Under the pieces are notes generated by a model. That model saw only the letters and a program-made list of their open reading frames with translations. It was not told the DNA's origin and did not search any database. Source: Euphorbia lathyris (lineage: Eukaryota > Streptophyta > Magnoliopsida > Malpighiales > Euphorbiaceae). Taken from it: DNA of 64,000 bases. Positions 30,947 through 42,479 of the stretch are shown one piece after another (within the stretch, counting starts at the first letter, position 1; each line of letters starts with the position of its first letter). The DNA lies in assembly GCF_963576675.1 (NCBI RefSeq), contig NC_088913.1:82211001-82275000 (forward strand). Reading direction: 5' to 3'. Made by a program: the position numbers and the translations under genes.

Positions 30947-33625
30947 ATGGACCTCCTGACCAAATTAGCAAGAAAGCAATTGGTTGAGGGACTGCCAGAA
31001 CTTAAATTTGAAAAAGATCAACTATGCCACGCTTGCCAAGCTGGAAAACAAACCAAACAATCTTTTCATAGCAAAAACATTGTCTCAACTAAGCGTCCAT
31101 TAGAGTTACTACACTTAGATCTCTTCGGTCCAGTCCAGCCGCTGAGTCTGGGTGGAAGAAGATTTTCCTTGGTCATTGTAGATGACTTTTCTCGATACAC
31201 TTGGATCATCTTGCTGAGTAGCAAGTATGAGACCTTTGAGACATTTTCAAATTTGGTAAGAAAACTTGAAAATGACAAAGACCTAAAATTGGCTCACATC
31301 CGAAGTGATAATGGTGGAGAATTCAAGAACCAACAGTTTGTTGAATTCTGTGAAACCAACGGCATTGACCATAATTTTTCTGCTCCTAGAACGCCTCAAC
31401 AAAATGGGGTTGTTGAAAGGAAGAACAGAACCTTGGTTGAAATAGCCAGGACAATGCTGAGTGAGCATAGGCTTCCAAAGTACTTTTGGGGAGAAGCTGT
31501 CAACACAACGTGCTATATTCTTAATAGGGCTCTTGTTAGACCTATACTAAAGAAAACTCCTTACGAACTTTGGAAAGGACGAAAGCCCAATATTGGATAC
31601 TTTCGTGCCTTTGGCTGTAAATGTTTTATTTTGAATACCAAAGATAGCTTAGCTAAGTTTGACTCAAAAGCTGATGAAGCTATCTTTTTAGGCTACTCAA
31701 CAAACAGCAAAGCATACAGAGTTTTCAATAAAAGAACTCAAGTTTTAGAAGAGTCAGTACATGTTGAGTTCGACGAAACTAACCCTGCAGGAAGATATCA
31801 GCCGCTGACCGAGGGTGATCCACACTCAGTACCCGCTGATCAAGATACAGCCGCTGAGTCATTCCCTCAAGGGCTGACCAAAGGTAAAAGTGAACCTCAA
31901 ATTATTTTCACTGACCAGTCTACACCTGCAGAGATTGTTGAAACAGAGACAACACAAGACATCAATCTACCAAAGGAGATAAGGATACCAAGAGGACACT
32001 CAGAGAGTGCTATTCTTGATGCCGCTGAGAATACCCTGATGACAAGAAATCAACTCAGGAGATACCTCAGTAACGTAGCCTTCGTCTCAGTTCAGGTACC
32101 AAAGAACTTCGCTGATGCTGAGCACGATGAATTCTGGATGAGCGCAATGCAAGAGGAACTTGATCAATTCAGAAGAAACGATGTATGGGAGTTAGTGCCA
32201 CATCCAAGGAGTCAGAAGACCATTGGAACAAGATGGGTCTTCCGCAACAAGTTGGATGAACAAGGAAATATAGTCAGGAACAAAGCAAGACTTGTAGCTC
32301 AGGGATACAGTCAGCAAGAAGGTATTGACTATGGTGAGACCTTTGCCCCAGTGGCAAGGCTAGAGGCTATTAGAATTTTATGCGCTTATGCAAGTTATAT
32401 GAACTTTAAACTGTTTCAAATGGATGTTAAGAGTGCATTCCTTAATGGAGTTATAAACGAGGAAGTTTATGTTAATCAGCCTCCAGGGTTTGAGGATCCT
32501 AAATTCCCAAACCACGTTTATAAACTCAAAAAGGCTCTGTACGGCCTCAAGCAAGCACCACGTGCTTGGTATGAGAGGCTGACCAGTTTCCTGCTGACTA
32601 GAAATTATGTCAGAGGCAAAGCTGATACAACCTTATTCATTAAGAGAAAGGGTAAAGACACCCTACTAGCTCAAATATATGTTGATGATATTATTTTCGG
32701 TGCTACTAATGAGTCAATGTGCAAGGAATTTAGCAAGCAAATGCAGACTGAGTTTGAAATGTCAATGATGGGAGAACTCAACTTCTTCCTTGGACTTCAA
32801 ATCAAACAAGGGAAAAATGGCATCTTCATCAGTCAAGCTAAATATGCCAAGGAGATATTGAAGAAATATGATCTTGAAAATTGCAAGCCAATATCTACTC
32901 CTATGGGCACTGACACTGTCCTTTGTGCTGACGAGAATGGTAAGTCGGTATATAGCAAATTATATCGAGGTATGATAGGCTCTCCACTTTACTTAACAGC
33001 AAGTAGACCGGACATTCAGTTCTCAGTATGCTACTGTGCTAGATATCAATCTAACCCTAAGGAATCTCATTACATAGCTGTAAAAAGAATCCTTAGATAT
33101 TTGCAAAGCTTAGTGAACGCAGGTTTATGGTATCCCAACACTCATGATTTTACACTCGTTGGATACACTGACGCTGACTATGGACGAGACAAGCTAGAAC
33201 GAAAAAGCACCTCTGGAGGATGCCACTTCCTAGGAAGTTGTCTTGTATCCTGGTTCAGCAAGAAGCAGGCGTCAATAGCCTTGTCTACCACTGAAGCTGA
33301 GTACATTGCTGCTGGACACTGTGTTGCTCAAGTCCTATGGATTAAGCAACAACTTGAAGACTATGGTGTTCAAACAAAGACAATTGAGGTCAAATGTGAC
33401 AACAAAAGTGCAATTGATCTATCAAAGAACCCAATTCAGCACAGCAGGATGAAGCATGTCAGCATCAGACATCACTTCATTAGAGACCATGTACTCAAAG
33501 GTGAGATCAAGCTGACCTATGTCCCAACGGATGAGCAGCTTGCGGATATCTTCACGAAGCCACTGGCTCGTGAGCAGTTCAGCATACTGAGAGAAGCCAT
33601 TGGTATGTTTAATCCTCTTCAGTAA
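30947..33625 (+). CDS. Sirevirus pol: integrase, reverse transcriptase, RNase H (892 aa)
   Basis: One open frame. Integrase: zinc finger ending LCHACQAGK, core [20 protein letters not shown] and [12 protein letters not shown] (D, D, E). A linker with acidic and GLTKG stretches follows. [78 protein letters not shown] and the catalytic YVDDIIFG. RNase [34 protein letters not shown] and DIFTKPL near the end. All core motifs are present. ATG 30947 is only the first Met after the upstream stop; natural translation would begin in gag-protease. Confidence 0.93.
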   Translation: MDLLTKLARKQLVEGLPELKFEKDQLCHACQAGKQTKQSFHSKNIVSTKRPLELLHLDLFGPVQPLSLGGRRFSLVIVDDFSRYTWIILLSSKYETFETFSNLVRKLENDKDLKLAHIRSDNGGEFKNQQFVEFCETNGIDHNFSAPRTPQQNGVVERKNRTLVEIARTMLSEHRLPKYFWGEAVNTTCYILNRALVRPILKKTPYELWKGRKPNIGYFRAFGCKCFILNTKDSLAKFDSKADEAIFLGYSTNSKAYRVFNKRTQVLEESVHVEFDETNPAGRYQPLTEGDPHSVPADQDTAAESFPQGLTKGKSEPQIIFTDQSTPAEIVETETTQDINLPKEIRIPRGHSESAILDAAENTLMTRNQLRRYLSNVAFVSVQVPKNFADAEHDEFWMSAMQEELDQFRRNDVWELVPHPRSQKTIGTRWVFRNKLDEQGNIVRNKARLVAQGYSQQEGIDYGETFAPVARLEAIRILCAYASYMNFKLFQMDVKSAFLNGVINEEVYVNQPPGFEDPKFPNHVYKLKKALYGLKQAPRAWYERLTSFLLTRNYVRGKADTTLFIKRKGKDTLLAQIYVDDIIFGATNESMCKEFSKQMQTEFEMSMMGELNFFLGLQIKQGKNGIFISQAKYAKEILKKYDLENCKPISTPMGTDTVLCADENGKSVYSKLYRGMIGSPLYLTASRPDIQFSVCYCARYQSNPKESHYIAVKRILRYLQSLVNAGLWYPNTHDFTLVGYTDADYGRDKLERKSTSGGCHFLGSCLVSWFSKKQASIALSTTEAEYIAAGHCVAQVLWIKQQLEDYGVQTKTIEVKCDNKSAIDLSKNPIQHSRMKHVSIRHHFIRDHVLKGEIKLTYVPTDEQLADIFTKPLAREQFSILREAIGMFNPLQ

Positions 33626-34128
33626 ATTCCAGTTCTAAATATAGATTCATGCTGAGTGAATTGACATGCTGAATGATCTATGCTATTATTTGCTGAGTGA
33701 ATAGATGTATGCTGAGTGTTTAATGCTAATTGAATAAATATCACATACTGAGCAAATATGCGCACTGAGTAGTTATCTCAAACTGAGCAACCAATTACTT
33801 AAACCATCCGTTTGTATAAAACTGACTACTCAGAATATAGAACGATTAGGATTCTCGCACTGAGTAAATTGATCCGTTGCATTGAATGCAAAAGCACGCG
33901 TATAGCCACCTAGGATGACGTATGCGCCGAATGTGTCATAAATGCCAGGATTCTTGTCGGTTGAATATCCCAAGGGCAAAACTGACACATGGATTCGATA
34001 AGATCCATCTCTCACATCTATAAATAATGGGAAAATCCCCATTTTTATCTCTTTACGCTTACAGAATTCTCTGGCATAAATATTTTCTCTCTCAAAAACT
34101 TCAAATCATTCATATCTTCTCTGCGAAA
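33626..34128. other. pol-ORF3 spacer with dense CTGAG motifs
   Basis: No gene. Between about 33645 and 33870, CTGAG or CTCAG appears about eight times in 230 bp, several as GCTGAGTG. TATAAATAATGG near 34018 could be a promoter element for the following ORF. Confidence 0.6.
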
Positions 34129-37086
34129 ATGACGAACGATTCTGTAAACATCTCCGATGCCAGTCACCAACCTGCTGGAAACCCTAAGTCTCCTACCCAG
34201 CATGATCAAACCAAAACTACCACATCGAGCAAGAAAACCCAAACTGAGCAAGGTAACTCTTCCAAGGCGAAGAAACCTAAGCAACAAACCTACACTAAGG
34301 TCTATGAGAACGTCAGGGAGTACAAGATGGACTACTCAAGGTGGTTCTCGAAAGAGTTTGTGGAAACTGAAAAACCATTCTGTGAGTGGATCTCTAAGAA
34401 TGGGTGGACCGAGCTGTTTTCAATAAGCTACAATACCTACCCTGACTTGGTAAGGGAATTCTACCACAACCTTCGTGTTGCTGATGATAACCAGGACTAT
34501 TTAGCCACCAAGGTGAAGGACAAAACCATCTTCATAAATCCCAACTACTTAGCCAACCTTCTGAAGCTTAAAAATGAAGGAGCCATTCTTAGAAAGTCTG
34601 GAGATCAGGAAGATACTGGGTACTCCACTACGTTCTGTAAACCGACTGGCCATGCTGGTGAAATTTCTAGCACTTCGATGGGGCAACACCAAAAGATGGC
34701 GCACTACCTACTGACCAATTATATCTTCCCAAAGATAAATTGCACCAGCTCAGCGACAAACTTTGAGCAATGCTTCAAATGGCATATGCTGACCTACAAG
34801 CCCATCAACATGCCAGTATTCTTGATAGCCGGTTTTCAAAGGAGCACTGGAACACTAAGGTTGGGCTCACTCATTACCAAAATCCTCCTTGACCACCTAG
34901 TAGACCTCACAGGGGAAACTAAGGGCCGAGGATCAGAAATAACTGTTGCTGCTCTGTTCGCCCTAAAGTTTGATCAGCCAATCAAGAAAGCAAAAGGTGC
35001 TGCTGACCCAAACGCTGAGGGGACGGTAATCAAAAAGGGCAAAAGAACTAAGGCCCCTGCTGACAGGAAGAGGAAAGCTGTGCATGGCACTTCTAAGGAA
35101 GTTGTTCCCACTCCTAAGAAGATAAAGATTGTGTCCAAAGAAATGACTGCACAAGCTGAGCCCAAGTCAGCTGAGAAAAGACCTAGGCAAGATGAGCCTG
35201 AGGCAGATGAAAGGGAAAACGTTGATGAAGAACCTCTGAGTAAGAAGCAGAAGAACTCTTCAGAGTTAAGTCCACTCGATGCCATTCCTGCTGGCTTCTT
35301 TGTTCCTGATGACTCTCACTATGCTCAGAGTTAAGGTATTGTCGCTGAGCAACAGAACGATGAAGTTGAACTGGATGATCAGTTCATTGAACATGTGGAA
35401 GAAGAATTAGATGAGGAAGATCAGGATGATGAGCAAGAAGGAGAAGGAGAAGAGAGTGGTCAGGATGACACTGAGGAGACAGCTAGTGAAGAAGATGCTG
35501 AGCCAACTCACACTGAGTTGACTGCAGAAGAAGAAGCTGAGCAAACTGAACAGCAGGATGCTGATCAAGGAGTAAATTCTCCATCTCATTCAATTCAATC
35601 ATTTCACGCTGATCCCACTCCTCCAAGGACCCAGGGAAAAAGAAGAAGACTTGTCAAGGCACACCCAACAACTGTACTTAACGTCATGGATGACTTAACG
35701 CAGAAAAGACCAACCACCGATCCATCGACTATAACGCTAAAATTCTTCAGGAAATCTTCCACTACTCTGCCAGAGCACACTGAAAAGCAAGCCTCTGTTT
35801 CTCTTCCACAGGAACAAGCCGACTTAGATGCCTCTGAGAACCCAACTAACACCGAGCCAATTCTCAATGTAAATGCTTCTGAGAACCCAACTAACACCGA
35901 ACCAATTCTCAATGCAGATGCTGAACCTAGCCCTCTGCCGGCTAAGGAAATTCCTGCTCCAGTCAGCACTGAACCTATCCAACCTTCAACAGAAAGTCAG
36001 CTTCAACCTGACTCTCAACCTGCATCCAATGCTGCTGTACAATCACCTCTCCATTCTACAGAACAAATGCAGGTTGAAACACTAAGACCAGTCACTGACC
36101 CCACTGGCACTAAAAATGATGCATTGAATCTCACTCCTCCACCAGCTGGTCAAACTAATGAAGACTCATACAACTACCTCACTGCCACTGAGTCTGGTAG
36201 AAGGATAATTAACTCGGCTCAGGCCTTGATCTAAGACCTTCATCAAACTTCAGACACTGCTGCTGGGTCTTTCGATAATGAGTCCACTCAGCTTCCATAA
36301 GTCACTCAACTTCTAAACGAGGTTCGAGGTTTAAAAGACTTGCTGAGTGTAATGATCAATACCCAAGCCCAACAACCAAAGCAGGCGTCCATAACAAAGC
36401 TGGCTGAACTCCAGCTGACCATGGTTCAACATATCAACTCCCTACAGGGACAATTTCAAGCCTTGTCAGCTGCGAACTCAGGGTATGCAACTTCTACCGA
36501 AGTTCATCAATTATTCACCCAGCTTCGAACTGAGCAAGAGAAGACAAACCATCAGCTTTCCTCTTACTCCCAATGCTCAGTAGAACAGATCGGCGAAGCT
36601 GTTCATCTTCTGAATCTAAACAAGGCAGAGATGGACACTGACCAGATGAAGCAGAATGAGATTCTCCAGTATACACATCAAATCTTCACCTATGTGCGTC
36701 ACTCCAACATTCAGCGTCAGTTCTATGACTCATCTTTGCTCAAGATGTTTCATCAAGCTTATGCTGCGCTGACTGATACACTCACTTGGATGGGTAAATC
36801 TCAAGCCTACGCACTGAGCATCCTCATCACTGCTGAAATTGGTGTGCCTCAAGAGGTATTCGACGATGGTGTTGCTATCTTTGATGGCATAAATGAAAGC
36901 ACCTTCAAGCTTAAGGAATTCGCAGCTCACATATCTGAAGCTGCTCAAAACAGCACCTTCAGGCCTCCTCCTCCTCCCGATGCTACCAAAACGGGGGAGA
37001 AAGAACAAACAGGAAGAACTCAGCATAAGGCTGCTGGAAGTAGTCAGCTTAAGGGAAAGGGCAAACTGAACTTTAAGAAGAAATAG
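34129..37086 (+). pseudogene. Sirevirus third ORF ('env-like' position), three TAA stops
   Basis: ATG 34129 (AAAATGACG context) starts MTNDSVNISDASHQPAG; an upstream in-frame ATG at 34027 is also possible. The frame reaches 37086 and is broken only by TAA at 35332, 36232 and 36298, each where CAA (Gln) would fit. The N-terminal half resembles the 'putative plant transposon protein' domain (VREFYHNLRV, TIFINPNYLANLL). Basic patches follow (KKGKRTK, DRKRKA, SKKQK), then a strongly acidic tract, a duplicated 13-residue unit (ASENPTNTEPILN at about 35832 and 35877) and a helical, possibly coiled-coil C-terminus (from 36340). No signal peptide or transmembrane segment is visible, so an envelope role is not supported by the sequence. 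Confidence 0.8.
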
Positions 37087-37584
37087 CTTTAGTTAAGATA
37101 GCTAGTTTCTAAGTTTTAAGTATCCTTGTTTTTTTTGTACAATGCTGACTACTTATTAATACTATGCTTGCATCAAATTTTTCAACTTGATTAAAATCTT
37201 ATGTGATGCTGAGCTATTATGTTTTGCATACATCAACTGTGTTTATCATTCTTAATGACTTCTGATTGTATGCTATCAACACTGTCTTGTATGATTAAAA
37301 CATTGTCTTATAAGACTCATTGAACAACAAAATACTCAGCGCTCTCTGATAGTTAAAACTTCCGCTTAAAACTGAGTTAATAGAATATGTTTCATGAGCT
37401 GGCCTTATTTGAAAACTGACCTAGGACTTACTCGATTAAACCTTAAAATGTTTAGAGTAAAACTGTGTCAGTAGCTCAACCCTTACGAGGGAGTTTATTA
37501 AGTTATAAAAGGTCAACTATCATGGGGGAGCTCAAAACTGAGTTCTTCACTGAATAGTTTTGCCAACATCAAAATGGGGGAGTT
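37087..37584. other. Region before 3' LTR with repeated polypurine tracts
   Basis: No gene. ATGGGGGAG occurs at about 37522 and again at 37574-37582, the second two bases before the 3' LTR, consistent with the multiple polypurine tracts described for Sireviruses. Confidence 0.7.
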
Positions 37585-38915
37585 TGTTGAAACACATTTC
37601 CACATGATTTTGATTTGACAAAATTATTTAAGTATATGATTAAAAAATATTCTAAACACACTAAGTTTAAATGCTTTGATTTATTACACTAATGTGTTTG
37701 TTCAATGTTGAGTTAAATTGTTTATAAGACATAAAGACTAAAAGGCTAAATGCTCAAAGGAAAGTCAAAGGCCCAAGACAACTCGGCCCGTGTAAACAAA
37801 ACGCTGTCGTTATGGACAAAACGCAGCTCAGCATGAAGAAGGACCTGGAAGACTTTCTTTATCTACTTCGGAACGAAGCTGCTGAGTTGGACGACAAAGA
37901 GTACAAGACAGCAACTGAGTAAGGAACAACTTCAAGACAAAGTATTTCTACTTTGGGTAAAGTTCAGAAGACACAGAAAGCTGTCTGGAAGACTTTGCCA
38001 TAAAAGGCGAAACATTCTGCCTGTCTGTCTAAAAGCTGCTCAGCACTGACCGAAGACAGAAGATACAATAATCTGATTGGCCAACGGCACTGAGCGTGTA
38101 CTGAGTGACAACGACATCAAGCTGCTTCCCTCCAACGGTTATTTCGAAATTTAAAATAACCGATACCTCAAGTGTCACTATAAATAGGCCTTTCAGTTGC
38201 TTCATTCGATGCAGATCTTCACCAAGCAATTACGCTGACCAAATTTTTACTTGAAGAATCTGTGTGAAAAAGCAAAGCAAATACTTACACCAATTTCCAT
38301 ATTACTGTGTAAAAGTCTAGAGTGATTATCCAATCATCTAAAGTGTCTTAGCAATTGTTGTTTAGGACAAACTTATTATCATTTCTAGAATTAGAAAGGA
38401 GAGGCTGAGTACTCGGTTATAGTACTCAGCAATAGAATAGGAGTGAGTAGAGGTATAGAGGAAGGTACTCTTGTTATACTCAGCTTCTTGTTGTAAAAGG
38501 TTTGATGCTCTACCGTTAAAGAGCTCAGTAGAGAATTCGAAAGCTCGGAACGTGTTTCGGGGACAGGACGTAGGCATAGAGGCCGAACCTGGATAAATCT
38601 GCTGAGTAACATCGTTCTAACCTTAAACTCCTTTAATATATATATTGCTTGCTTAAACAAAACTGACCAAGTAAAGAGGTCACGCTGAGTTGTGTGCATT
38701 GAGTATCTGAGTTCGGGAATAGACTCAAGTGCTATCTCCTGACTCAAAGAAAGAAGCTGGCTTAGTCACCAGTTGATTAAGCCAGTGTCTTACTTCACTC
38801 AGCGCGCTATGTAATTCCTTTTCAAAGTAAAAGAAGTCAGCCTTAACGTACTAAAATTTTAAATAGTTCCTATCCCCCCCTTGGAACTAACCTGTTACGT
38901 TATAAGGGACCAACA
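37585..38915 (+). repeat. 3' LTR of Sirevirus (1331 bp)
   Basis: TGTTGAAACACA...GGGACCAACA, same length as the 5' LTR with about 28 substitutions and no length change that I could find. Followed by GAGAA (38916-38920). Confidence 0.93.
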
Positions 38916-38920
38916 GAGAA

Positions 38921-39691
38921 CTGGCAATAAATTTATACATTAGCATTCAAATTAGAGAGTTAATAGAAATACAAGTATTGAAATGAAAAATATTGTCCGA
39001 GTCCTCTCCAATAACGTCAAATAAGTTTGTCTTTAGCCTATAAAAGAATTATATCAAAGTTCTATAAAGCCAAAATACTATATGAACTCTGGCTAAGATA
39101 TGATCACAGGTCTCAATCACCAAGCTCACTTGACCACTTTGCATTTTAACAAAATCAGTCATTATGATGTGATTGAGACTATCAAATTGTAGGTTAGGGT
39201 GTTTAATCAGGATCACTCAATTTAATGAAAATTTGAAACCCATACTTGTTATACAAGACTATTTGGACATATAAAGGGGTAAAACATAATGATTGTCTAG
39301 GTTGCATGCATAAACAAGTTGAGCAATGGTGGAAAGTTGAATGAAACTATTATAAAAAAAATGAAGGTTTATGATATAATATCAGTTGTTGTCCATTGCT
39401 TTTATGTTTAATATATTTTGAAAATGTTTGTTGCTATTATGATTTATAATTTTAAATTTTAGAATATAAAAATTATATTAAATCTTTACATAATTAAAAT
39501 TCACCTAATTTGTATCACAACATTAGCTCTAAATTAGTTGTATGAGTAATTGTAGTTACAGAAATACACTACTTTAAGCCTCACAATATTAGCTCTAACA
39601 TTGAATGGCTTCTCACTCAACTGTTGTCTGCTGGAATGTCATTGACATATTTGCTTCCAAGGGATGGTGATTTCTTACGATTTCGTGTTTT
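38921..39691. other. Non-coding stretch, nothing recognised
   Basis: Moderately AT-rich sequence between the Sirevirus and the CACTA element. No gene, repeat array or transposon end was identified. Confidence 0.5.
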
Positions 39692-40595
39692 CACTACGCC
39701 AAAACCCTCTTCAGACGACGGTTCAAAACCGTCGTCCCGCACGATATAAATCTGTCACAGGGCTCGCTGCTGTCTGTTGCCCCTTCAAACGATGGTCAGG
39801 TTATGTCATGTTTCGTCATCACACATGACATTAGCCTGTTTTCTTACTGTCATTTTACCCTTGTTACGATGCAGCTTATTTATTACTGCCTTCACCTTTA
39901 ATGTCATCAAATGACATTTTTACAATTAAAACCGTCAGGTTAGCGTGTGAGAAATTGGCATATTTAATTTGAGATGACAGTTCGCATAATAATTTCTGCC
40001 GTTAAAGCCTGTTCAGATGGCACAGGTCTTAATCAATCATGTCAAAGAATTTTTTTTCATATGACAGAAACACTTATTTTAATGTCTTTTTATTGCTGTT
40101 TAGATGACATTTTTAAAATTTTAAATGTCACTTTATGCCTTATTCTTCATTTGAATTTCTGGTTTTTATACCTGAATACAGAAACATTCTAAAATATGAA
40201 GATTAAATTCTGTATATCAATGGTTTTAATTTTATTGGAGACCAATACTCATAATATGTTTACATTTGTGCCTAACGTCAATCCATATCTTGAATAACCA
40301 ATACATTTCTGAATTAAAACACACAAAAAATAACCAATACATTTGTGCCTAACGTCAATTCATATCTTCCATAAGTCAATCCATATCTTGGAGTAATAAT
40401 TAGGCCTATAATCCTAAAGGTCTTGCTATCTGCAAAAGCCAAGCAGGTCATTAATATTACACACAACCCTAAACTCAGTAGTAATTACGTGACCATTCCC
40501 CTAACACGGCCTTTCACTTACCACAATCATATCACTATAAATATATGCATCATAATTCAGAATCATACCTTCAACAACCAGAAAACTTACCAACA

Positions 40596-41346
40596 ATGGA
40601 TCCCCTTGTTGAAACTCCAGGAGAAATAATTACTGACTTGAATAAGTTGTACATGGAGAACCCAGAGTGGCTTCTGGCCATCAATGGTACGTATGTCAAT
40701 CCATAGTTGTTTTGTAACCCTTCCTGGTTTCTTCTATGTATTTCTAATGATTCTTCTTGGATGATAACGTTCAGGTCCTCTCGATGGTAACTTCTTCAAA
40801 TGGTCGATCAGAATGAAAGGCCCCCAATACACCCCATATGAAAGGGGTGTATTTGAAATTAGAATCAGCTACCATCCAGATTTTCCAAACAGACTTGCAA
40901 GAGTAATATTAACTCAGATCAGTAAGATATAATCACCTATAAGAAGCATACACTAATACATCTCTCCTCTTATTCTCAGTTTTGGTTCCGGAATAGGATA
41001 TATCATCCTAACGTGGCTCCTCAGGGGTCGATTCATCTTCCCCGTATCCTTAATAACCATCACTTTTCCACTGCCACGGTATAATGCAATCATTTATCTA
41101 TTTCATTTGATAAACATACAACATCATATTTTTGTTCTAATTATTCCATGCATTTTGTAGTGTCTGTGGCACATATATGATCTACTTCTATAGCCCCATA
41201 GTGAGGAGCCATTTCCTGGGCAAGAAGTAGTTGCTGAGCAATACTGCAGCAACAGGGAAGAGTATGAGGGGATCGCCCGGATATGGACTGAGGAGTATGC
41301 AAAGTGGATATGGGGGTGTCCAAATCTCCTAAACTATCTTGGCTAA
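40596..41346 (+). CDS. E2 ubiquitin-conjugating-like gene in CACTA element, active-site Cys replaced by His
   Basis: Spliced by me as 40596-40686, 40775-40902, 40980-41078 and 41161-41346, all introns GT-AG, 168 codons with stop (E2 core is about 150). The protein has the E2 layout: N-terminal helix (DLNKLYMENPEW), FFKWSIRMKGPQYTPYERGVFEIRI, FP...RIYHPNVAPQGSI, then helices ending WTEEYAKW. In E2 enzymes the catalytic Cys follows ...HPN-x(5-8)-GSI as GSICL; here it reads GSIHLP. It should not form a thioester with ubiquitin, so at best it would be a UEV-like scaffold. A TAG at 41191 in exon 4 (LLL-stop-PHSEEP, Gln expected) truncates it further. It is probably a captured host gene in decay, or could be a non-catalytic element gene. 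Confidence 0.72.
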
Positions 41347-41935
41347 GAGAAAGGAGAATCGAAAGGCAATGTGAGCTCCAAATGTGGTTCTCATTCTCAT
41401 TCCAATTCCAAATTTCCTTTCTTTAGTCAAAATAGTTAAGGAGCTTTGGACCTTTAATTCCCCCCCTCCTTTTGTAATATATAACGTAGAGCTTTGTGCT
41501 CCTAAACTGACCCTTTTATAATGCTCCTTCCACTTGGTAATGAGGGTTATGATGCTGTCACCACAAGGGACTCTGTTTATGCTGAATATGAAGGGTGTTC
41601 AAATCTCCTAAGCTGTCTTGGCTAAGTGAAAGGAGAATTGAAAGGCAATGTGATATCCAAATGTGGTTCTCATTTCAATTCCAAATTTCCTTTCACTAGT
41701 CAAAACAGCTAAGGAAATTTGGACTGTCAATTACAACCGAAAGGCAACACTCATCCCCCTTTTTGTAATATAACGTAGAGCTTTGCTATTCAGTTTGTAT
41801 GTATGTGCAAGTAGACTAAACTGACCCTTTTACAATGCTCCTTCCACTTGGGTTGTACTCGTGGTACTTTAAACTTGGTAATGAGGTTTATGATGCTGTC
41901 AAAACAAGGGACTCTGTTTTTTCTGAATGCATCAT
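41310..41935. repeat. Duplicated segment including the 3' end of the E2-like gene
   Basis: The end of exon 4 and downstream sequence (from about 41312, GGTGTCCAAATCTCCT) recur from about 41593 (GGTGTTCAAATCTCCT), offset near 280 bp, through shared TTGGTAATGAG and AAGGGACTCTGTTT. The copies differ by substitutions and small indels, so the duplication is not recent. Confidence 0.75.
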
Positions 41936-42479
41936 AAGCCTATCACCATGTTTAATATGTTGCTACGATATCAAACCGAGTGGAAAGGAACATAGTAAGA
42001 GTATGGCCAATGCACATACATAACCCTTTATATAGAGCTTGTTATTCAGTTCGTATATATATGTATATTCTATCTAATCAAAATATATCTTATCATTTGC
42101 AAACCATATGAGTACATGCAATTAGCCTAAATTTACCCTTTAATACATGCTTCATAAACGAATTGCATTCAGAATCCTTACTTATCATTTCAAATAAAAA
42201 TGAGCCAGTTGAGTTCATAACATTTTCAGCTTTAAGAGTATGCCTAACATGCTATAACAAGTAGACAACTTATTCAAGTATATTCAAGTGAACATGCTAT
42301 AACAAGTAGACAACTTATTCGTGCATGTCTATTCCTTACTTATTCAAGACAACTTATTCCTTACTTATCATCATAGGTCATGTTCAATTTCAAAAAGAGT
42401 ATGAATATATCTTATCATTTGCAAGTCATATCAGTACATGCAATTAGCCTAAATTTACCTTTTAATACATGCTTCATAC

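Larger units (their letters stand above)
27356..38915 (+). mobile_element. Sirevirus (Ty1/copia, SIRE/Maximus-type) retrotransposon, 11.56 kb
   Basis: Both LTRs are 1331 bp, TGTTGAAACAC...GACCAACA, with GAGAA at 27351-27355 and 38916-38920. Inside are an initiator-Met primer site, gag, protease, integrase, RT, RNase H, a further long ORF after pol and more than one polypurine-like tract before the 3' LTR. Size, extra 3' ORF and multiple GGGGGAG tracts are Sirevirus traits. By eye the LTRs differ at about 28 positions (about 2 per cent). The integrase-RT-RNase H frame is open for 892 codons, but the protease region and the third ORF carry stops, so the copy is probably non-autonomous. Confidence 0.92.

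Noticed and set aside
34027..34128. In-frame ATG at 34027 as the start of Sirevirus ORF3
   Set aside because: Possible, but it lies about 10 bp after a TATA-like element and adds a segment unlike the rest; ATG 34129 has a better context. Start choice remains open.
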